A program made the translations under genes and the position numbers. Below, one piece after another: positions 32,292-38,892 of a stretch of DNA of 38,892 nucleotides. The DNA comes from Scenedesmus sp. ARA3. Taxonomy: Eukaryota; Chlorophyta; Chlorophyceae; Sphaeropleales; Scenedesmaceae. The stretch covers positions 1 through 38,892 of the forward strand of contig RWJK01000756.1 of the NCBI GenBank assembly GCA_004335835.1, written 5' to 3'. The notes under the pieces are model-generated. The model made no database searches. It was not told the DNA's origin and saw only the letters and a list, made by a program, of their open reading frames with translations. Every line of letters starts with the position of its first letter. The stretch's first letter is position 1.

Positions 32292-35200
32292 ATGTCTAAG
32301 TCACAGGAAAGCAGTAACTGCAGCTCCTTGCTGGATAGTGCCAAAGCCAGGGCACGAGCACAACTACTGTTGGACAGGGACAGCACAACTGCAGCAACTG
32401 TCACATCTGTCCACCCAGTCACTGCTACCAGCCTGGACTCTTTCCTGCAAGCACTCAACCAGCCAGCTGCAGCAGCATGGGCCAGCATCAACAAGTTCAA
32501 AGCGAAGAATGGAGAGTTGCTGCTGTTGCCGAGCGAGCAAGGCGCTGTCAGCGCTGCTGTGCTTGGCGTGGGCGATGCGTACGATGACATGTGGGCGTAT
32601 GCAGCACTGCCTGGAAAGCTGCCGCCAGGAACGTACAAAATAGAGCTGCCAGAAGCAGCAGGAACTGCAGCAGCTGACAAGGCCCTGCTGGGGTGGCTGC
32701 TAGGTGAGCAGGTATGTGCTTGCACCAAGCTGATGACAAGGAAGCAGAGGTGATGTTGTTCTGCGTCACTGACTGTGTCATACAACAGCAGGAAGGGTAG
32801 TTGTTCATGCGTGGCCTGATGTGTGGTTATGTCAGGTTGCAGCGGCACAATGTGATGCAGAGTATAGCTTGTGTGCTCATGCCTGCGCTGTTCATGACCG
32901 AAGGCCTGGCCGCCACCTGCTGTGCGTCACCAGGTTGCTACAAGTTCAGCCGCTACAAGACAGGCAAAGTGGGTAATGGGCAGCAGCAGGCGCCATCCAG
33001 CGAAGAAGAGAAGCCAATGCTGCTGGCTCCTCAGGGAGCAGACATGTAAGCCAATGCAGCGGCAGCATCAACAGCAGCATTGGCCGGACTGCCGAGTTTG
33101 CTGCCGCTTGCTATGTTGCTGCTGTTGCTGGGCATGCTTGGTCGTGTCCTGCTGCTGTTGCTGCCAAGCTCGCAGCGCCGCTAGTCGTGAAAACCACTCT
33201 GCTGCTGCTGGTGCTGCTGCTGTCTTGATGCTGCCGTGCATGTGTACCCAACCGTCAGTGCTGCTGTGCTGCCCATGGCGGAGGCATTCTTCTGGTGCCG
33301 TGACATGATAAACACGCCAGCAGAAGATATGGGCCCACAAGATCTGGCAGCAGAGGCCGCTGCTCTGGCAGCAGCACACATAGGTGAGCTGCCAGGTCAT
33401 TTGATCATGGTATGCAGCGTCAAAGTGGCTGCTGCAGGTGCCGGTTTTAGCGAGGGGGTGTATATTTTTTCAAGGCTGGAGTGGGTGGGCATCTGCTGGG
33501 TCATTGCAGCCTTGCTAATTGGTCCCGATGCAGTCTCATGCAAGCAGCCAACCTGTGCGGAACTGGGCTACACGACATATAAGCCAAAGTGGCAGCTACA
33601 CGTTTGCTTTCCAGCCTCCTGCTTGGTCATACCTGTCCTGTCTAAAAGCATGCTGTGCCAACGTAAGTTTGCCAGTTCACAGGCTTGTTGCTCCATGCGT
33701 GCACTGCACTGTGTTGATAGTGCACATTGCCAAACATAATAATGTGCTGGCGGCATGTATTGCAGCCTGCCTGTCCATTTTCTTATTGCACCCTGCGTTG
33801 CAGGTGTGTCACTTCAAATCATTGAGGGAGACGATCTGCTGGCAGCAAACTACCCAGCAGTGCACACAGTAGGCAGGGCGGCAGCACGGCCGCCAGCACT
33901 GATTGACCTCTCATGGCGCCACAGCAGCAGCAGCAGCAGCAGCAGCAGAGGAGATGCAGAAGCTGCTGATGCAAGCAGTGCCACTGCAGCGCAGCCAGCA
34001 GCAGCAGCAGATGGGCTGCCGCTGGTGGCACTGGTTGGCAAGGGCGTGTGCTTCGACACCGGAGGCCTGGACTTGAAGACAGCTCAAGGCATGAAGCTGA
34101 TGAAGAAGGTACCACTTGAGTACGGTGCCAAAGTGTAGCAGAAACGCCTTGCAATAACACAGCAACGGCGCGCCACGTGCTATGCTTTGAGTGGTGATCG
34201 GATGATGAGCAACGGCAGGCCACATGCACCTGTTTTGCAAACCTGTACAGCTGGTTCTTGCCATCACATGGTTGTGCTGCTCAGATTGACTTTTCAACTG
34301 TTCACCCTGTCGTACGTTCGTGTTATGCACTTGCAGGACATGGGCGGTGCTGCGCTGATGCTGGCATTGTGCCATGTCATTTTCAGCGCCCGGCTGCCAG
34401 TGCGGCTGCGGGTGCTGCTGCCTGCAGTGGAGAATGCAGTCAGCGGCAGCTCATACAGGCCGGGAGATGTGCTGCAGACACGCGCTGGCATTACGGTGGG
34501 TGCTGCTGCTGCTGCTGCTGGTGTTGTTAAACAGCATGTTTGTTTTGAGTCCTGGTGAGTTCAGCATGTGCGTGAGGGTTGCTGTGTGGGGCCTTGAAGG
34601 ACTTGAGACAGCTAAGCAGAGCTGCAGGCAGGCAGCAGTAGCGCTGAAGCTGGTCAGGTGATGTGCTTGGCACGTGGCGGGCAGGCTGTGCAGAAAGGCA
34701 GACTGCGCTGCGGTTCAAGGCTGTTTACTGGTCAATACCCTAAGCAGCTAGACCAGTGGCAGGGATAACTGATTATAGTTGGCGCCTTGCAGGTAACAGA
34801 CCTGCCTTTTGTTGATGTTTGTTTGCAGGTGGAGAATGGCAACACTGACGCAGAGGGCAGGTGAGCGAGGGAAACCACCTGTGCTTTAGCATGCTGTTCT
34901 TGGTGCTGAATCATCTGAGACATAGAGTTTCTGCGCAGTTTCAGCCTTCCTTATCCAACACCCAATTGGGTGTCCTCGCAAGGACAGCTGTTGCTCTCGA
35001 ATCCTGCACCTATCAGCTGTACCATGGAACTCAACACAGTCAATTACTGGTCAAACATCACTTTTAGGAGGCATTAACTGGCGCTGGTACTGCTGCTGCT
35101 GCTGTGCTGTGCAGGCTGATCCTGGCTGATGCCATTTACGAGGCAGCCTGCTTCAAGCCTGACATCCTTATCGACGCTGCAACGCTGACAGGTACACATG

Positions 35201-36284
35201 CCACATGCTGCATTGTGATGCAACAGCTTGCCCGGTCGCTGGGTCTCGTGCAGCAGGAGGTTGGCTGCACAGGAGGCCTGATTTGTTTGCACATGCCGCA
35301 TGCACCACTGCTTGACCATGCAGCATGCATACAGTCTGCTCTCGGCCATCGTCTCTGCGCACGATGATGGCTTGTTGGTTGCGAATCAAAATGCCACTCC
35401 AGCGCTGCTGTCACGCATTTCATGCATGCCAGCTGGCGCATCTGCTGCGCTTCAGGTGCTGCTCTCATGGCGCTGGGCCCTGAGGTGCCAGCTCAGGTCA
35501 GGATGCGCTCACCACCTTTGCAACATGCAGCATGCATATGCCAGCAGGGATCTGCTGTCTGGCGTTGCAGCGCAGCGCCATGTTTGCTTGGTTTGATGCG
35601 ACATTGTAAGTGATCACCACTCGAGCAGTGCTGTTACATCTGCCAGCCGATGCATTTGGTGCGCTGCAGGTGCTGCTCGCGTGGCGCTGGGCCCTGAGGT
35701 GCCGGTGGTCTTCAGCAACAGTGACGACACGTGGGCGCAGCTGGAGGCGGCAGCAAAGCAAGAGGTGCGCAGATGCTTCATGAACGCTGGTATCAAGCAG
35801 GCACATCTCAAGGCAAGCAAAGCACGATGCAGCGTTTAAGCTGCCAGCGCGCCGCCTCATGTAGTCCTGCAAGCGCATGTGCTGCGGTTGTGCAGCTGCG
35901 CAGCCGCTGCTCCTGCCTCACAACAGCTTCACTGTCAGCCACCCCAGCACTGTTTCAGTTTTAACAGCGTTATGGTTGCTTCCTGCAACCGCGCAGGCCG
36001 ACCCCATGTGGCGTCTGCCGCTGTGGCCAGGCTACCGCAAGCAGCTTGACAGCAAGGTGGCAGACCTCAGCAGCACCGGCGAGCCTGGCCAGGCAGGGGC
36101 CATCACCGCGGCGCTGTTCCTGCAGGAGTTTGCCAAGGCAGCGCCGGCCTGGGTGCACATTGACACCGCGGGGTGGGTGGCTGGGGGCAGCAGCGGGCCG
36201 GGGCGGCCTGAGGGGGGTGAGGCGCTGGGGCTGCGGGTGCTGTGGCGCTTCCTGCAGGACAGATATGGCGGGTTGTCAAAATGA
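32292..36284 (+). CDS. M17-family leucyl aminopeptidase
   Basis: Nine exons: 32292-32703, 32934-33045, 33259-33383, 33804-34108, 34337-34495, 34829-34860, 35115-35191, 35670-35764 and 35997-36284; phases agree throughout, 534 residues. M17 enzymes are hexameric two-metal peptidases that remove N-terminal residues such as Leu. The N-terminal domain ends GWLLGCYKFSRYK. Catalytic-domain motifs: RDMINTPAEDMGP, VGKGVCFDTGGLDLK (catalytic Lys and metal Asp), KKDMGGAA, the signature NTDAEGRLILADA, ILIDAATLTGAA, and AWVHIDTAGW. All metal ligands and the NTDAEGR Arg are present, so it should be active. A Ser run (33922-33951) and Ala-rich insert sit just before the GKG motif, longer than in typical members. 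No clear transit peptide is seen, so location is open. Its sequence style (LPPGTYKIELP) recalls the proteobacterial branch of M17. Confidence 0.92.
35456..35496 (+). repeat. Extra copy of aminopeptidase exon 8 (possible cassette exon)
   Basis: The 41 bases after the acceptor cttcag repeat the start of exon 8 (35670): GAALMALGPEVP against GAARVALGPEVP. It ends at a GT donor after GCTCAG. Entry and exit phases equal those of exon 8, so it could replace that exon and shorten the protein by 18 residues. Confidence 0.7.
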
Positions 36285-36461
36285 CAATGGCGCGTTGTGC
36301 TGTTGGCCAGGGGGGTTTGCCGCATGCCAGGATGCACGACAGTGGCTTTGATGGCGTTGCTGCATGCGGCTTGGTTGTCGATAGCAAGGTGTTGCTGGTG
36401 TTTCCTTGCAACCAGACAACACTGGCGCAAAACGCGTGCGTGGTGCATGGAGTGACACAGC

Positions 36462-36720
36462 AGCAGCTTGACAGCAAGGCGCCAGACCTCTGCAGCACCG
36501 GGGAGCCTGGCCAGGCAGGGGCCATCACGGCAGCGCTGTTCCTGCAAGAGTTTGCCAAGGCAGCGCCAGCCTGGGTGCATATTGACACCGCAGGGTGGGT
36601 GGCTGGGGGCAGCGTATGGCAGGCTGCATGGCAGCGGGCCGGGGCGGTTTGAGGGAGGGGAGGCGCTGGGGCTGCGGGCGCTGTTGCGCTTCCTGCAGGC
36701 CAGGTTCAGCGCGTTGTCAT
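36462..36720 (+). repeat. Decayed tandem copy of the aminopeptidase terminal exon
   Basis: It repeats exon 9 from QLDSKVADL onward: QLDSKAPDLCSTGEPGQ, AALFLQEFAKAAPAWVHIDTAG. It lacks the WRLPLWPGYRK start, and a 22-base insert after VAGGS breaks the frame. Identity is high, so the duplication is fairly young. Confidence 0.9.
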
Positions 36721-36744
36721 GCTTGCCGCTGTGGCTCAGCTGGC

Positions 36745-37740
36745 CCCTCGTCGCAGCTCTGATACAGCTCATGTTTGTGCATTTGGCAACCTGCTTATCA
36801 ACCTGCGTGGTAGTACAGGCCTTGCCAACTTGAATGGCCGGGCCCCGGGTGATACCCTTGGCGCAGCCGCGCATGTCAACAGCCATGGCAGCAGCAGCGT
36901 GTTGAAGTATGGCATGGTGTCACGTGCGCTTTTGCCTGCAGTGTCAAACTTTGTGGTTTTGTCTGAGGGTACAGCAGCTATTTCTGATCACTGTGTGCTG
37001 GTGTGCGTGCTGGACCAGCCTGTGGCCCTGCCACATGGCGCGCTCCGTGCTTTCACACCAATTACTGCTCCGTGTGTGCAATGGGACCCTGACAAGCGTG
37101 ACGTGACACTGGTGCGCTGTCCACCGCTCAGCATGAGAGTCATCGGGCTGGCATTTTTTGCGCCATGAAAGATGATAGGCTGTCAGTTTTGCGGCCTCTA
37201 CTCAGTGGAGTTCCTCTGTGTCTGAGGCGGCGGCAGGTGTTTTTGGAGTCAAGACTGGTCGTTCAGGCAGGATGAGTGACGGCCGCAAGGCTAACGCGTG
37301 GTCAAGCATTGCAAGCCTGAGTGGCAGGCGTTGCAGCAGGCGGTGCTGCGTGGCGACACGCATGCTGCTGCTGCAGCACACATGTCGTTCAATGCGGCGA
37401 AACGCCGCGCCAAACGTGCATGTGATCATGCGTGGCATACTCGTCTGATGCATGACCTGCGGCATAACCCACGTAGGTTCTTGACAGCCTACAAGCAACG
37501 TGCATCCACTGGGGCGTTGGATGACCCAGCTGGTTTTAATGCATACTGTAACCCTCAGCCGCCCGGCCCAGCCGGGCTGGGGGTCGCATTACACTTTGCT
37601 TCCACGACCAGCAGCAGCGGCTGTTCCGTGCGGCGTTGCCAAGTGCGTTTTTCTGCATGCTGGACATCTCCTGCCGCATATAAGCCTTTAAAGGCAAATT
37701 TGCAGGCACTCGCATGTCAGGATCTACAGCTGGCCTATCC
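36745..37740 (+). mobile_element. Decayed LINE (non-LTR retrotransposon) fragment
   Basis: The first part (36745-37168) reads like the C-terminal half of an EEP-type LINE endonuclease: NLLINLRGSTGLANLNGRAPGD, then SSVLKYGMVSRALLPAVSNF and SDHCVLV. The usual catalytic SxxDYG Asp is Lys here. After a break, 37298-37500 resembles the linker before the reverse transcriptase (KPEWQALQQAV, NAAKRRAKRAC, LMHDLRHNPRRFLTAYK). No reverse transcriptase is recognisable. It is 5'-truncated, frame-broken and surely dead. Confidence 0.6.
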
Positions 37741-38830
37741 ATCTTAACAACATGGCAAACCTTCCAGGAGCTTGACCAGTAGCATCTTAAAAGAAAAATA
37801 CTTTTGCCACAAAAAGTTCTGTGTAGTGCACCCACGGGCTCGCTTAGTCCCTCAGCAGTAAAAGGTCGTATCGTATACGGATGTTGTTCAAGTGCTACTC
37901 AGGCAGGCACGCCTAGGTGAGAGGCCTCTGACGTCAAAAATGCCGCCTTAGTTGCATTTGCATACTATACTTCACTCTTTTCGACGCTGTCTGCAATTGC
38001 GACGCGACAGTGCTGACTTCTGCCCTAAAATAGCTGGAGGTGCGTGCATCTGGGAGCCAACCGTTCCAAACAAACTATCGTTACGTAAGTTTGGCTTTAC
38101 AAATGCTCGGACGTGGATATGCTGGGTCTCGCAATGGCCAGTCCTACAGTCCAATACTGTGGCGTTGTGCAGGGCCTGCGCAGTCACGTTGCAACACCTC
38201 TCATGCCAGTCATGTCATATATGATGATCAAAAGTGGTTCTGTCGAGCTGCGTGTGCATGGGAACCGGTGCCTCGCGTGGCTTCGCCACGTACCCTCCAG
38301 CTCAACTTGGGCAGGTTGTAACGTCGCTGCCGCATCGCCCAGAGCAGCTAAGACGTGTGAAAATGGCATAAAATAACTTCACTAATGCGGCAAGCTAAGG
38401 TGCTTCATGTATGTTGGAGCTCTCTCGAGGTGCTGCTCGCCACAAGCATGCTGCGCATGCGCATCAGAACTGCGCAGTTCTGAACAAGCCACGCTTTCGT
38501 GGTGGTGCACTGCAGCTGGGCACCCGTCATCGCCTCTTGGTAGTGTGTCGTGATGATCCAGGCACGCGTCGGACTCTTGGTGCTGGTGCTGGCAACTGCT
38601 GCCTCTCCTTTTGCGCATGGGGGGGTGAGTCCACGGGCGGCCAGTGCGCCTGCCAAGGTGAGGTCTCGTTAGCAGCAACAACGCATTCAGGGCCGATGCA
38701 CTGGCCATGGTGAGATGACAGATAGTGTTTGCATATTCCGTATGACACCGTTGCAGGTGGCAGAGATCTCAACGGCTTGACAGTATTGGCCATATGGCCA
38801 ACATGCATGTTCCCCAACCTGGCTGAGCAT
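37741..38830. other. No recognisable gene
   Basis: Both strands contain only short open frames without family resemblance or splice-linked continuity. It may be the flank or promoter of a gene beyond the window. One inverted word near 38468-38478 (aactgcgcagtt) is a perfect 12-base palindrome. Confidence 0.4.
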
Positions 38831-38835
38831 GTTGC

Positions 38836-38892
<57 letters not shown>
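38831..38892 (+). repeat. CTG microsatellite running off the window end
   Basis: After gttgctgctgttgttg the sequence is pure CTG/TGC to the last base, at least sixteen units. Its true length is unknown because the window ends inside it. Confidence 0.95.

Noticed and set aside
1..38892. tRNA, rRNA, bacterial operons, phage or defence systems
   Set aside because: No tRNA TpsiC-arm box or rRNA core sequence was recognised by eye, and all strong genes are intron-split eukaryotic genes. A tRNAscan or Rfam search could still reveal small RNAs that I missed.

Overview
The window looks like nuclear DNA of a green alga. Genes are split by short GT-AG introns, coding sequence is Ala/Gln/Ser-rich, and CAG/CTG triplet runs occur throughout exons and introns. 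Candidate chlorophycean TGTAA polyadenylation signals follow several genes. Ubiquitous CAG runs and the kind of gene content make a Scenedesmaceae-like (Sphaeropleales) alga my best guess; that is inference, not something I could test. Gene models were built by hand from reading frame, splice sites and phase, and each intact model below closes in phase.

Layout. (1) 1-2880, minus: 3'-incomplete gene for a low-complexity protein whose C-terminal helical region resembles AF4-CHD/plant CW-protein C-termini. (2) 3751-5757, plus: five-exon gene for a His/Gly/Thr-rich hydrophilic LEA-like protein, divergent from (1). (3) 7412-12504, minus: twelve-exon TLDc-domain gene whose last four exons are each flanked by tandem duplicate copies. 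(4) 12838-23806, plus: four tandem two-exon paralogues (A-D, starts about 3.0-3.2 kb apart) of a BTB/POZ-like protein with polyGln tracts; copy B has a 4-bp frameshift. (5) 24558-29129, plus: ten-exon gene joining an inactive rhodanese-like domain, a dual-specificity phosphatase domain with an intact HCxxGxSRS loop, an RS-rich segment and an FHA domain. (6) 29758-31417, plus: two-exon ER-type DnaJ (ERdj3/DNAJB11 family). (7) 32292-36284, plus: nine-exon M17 leucyl aminopeptidase, followed by a duplicated terminal exon and a decayed LINE fragment (36745-37740). The window ends in a long CTG run.

Two patterns stand out. First, three unrelated genes (TLDc, phosphatase, aminopeptidase) all carry tandem copies of individual exons next to the used exon. 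Several copies keep splice sites and phase, so they could act as alternative exons; others are clearly decaying. Second, triplet repeats tend to read CAG in exons (Gln/Ser/Ala runs) but CTG in the sense strand just before 3' splice sites, where they serve as pyrimidine-rich tracts.

The genes do not form a pathway. They are an ordinary eukaryotic neighbourhood of protein quality control (ERdj3, aminopeptidase), signalling (phosphatase-FHA), stress (LEA-like, TLDc) and an expanding local BTB-like family.
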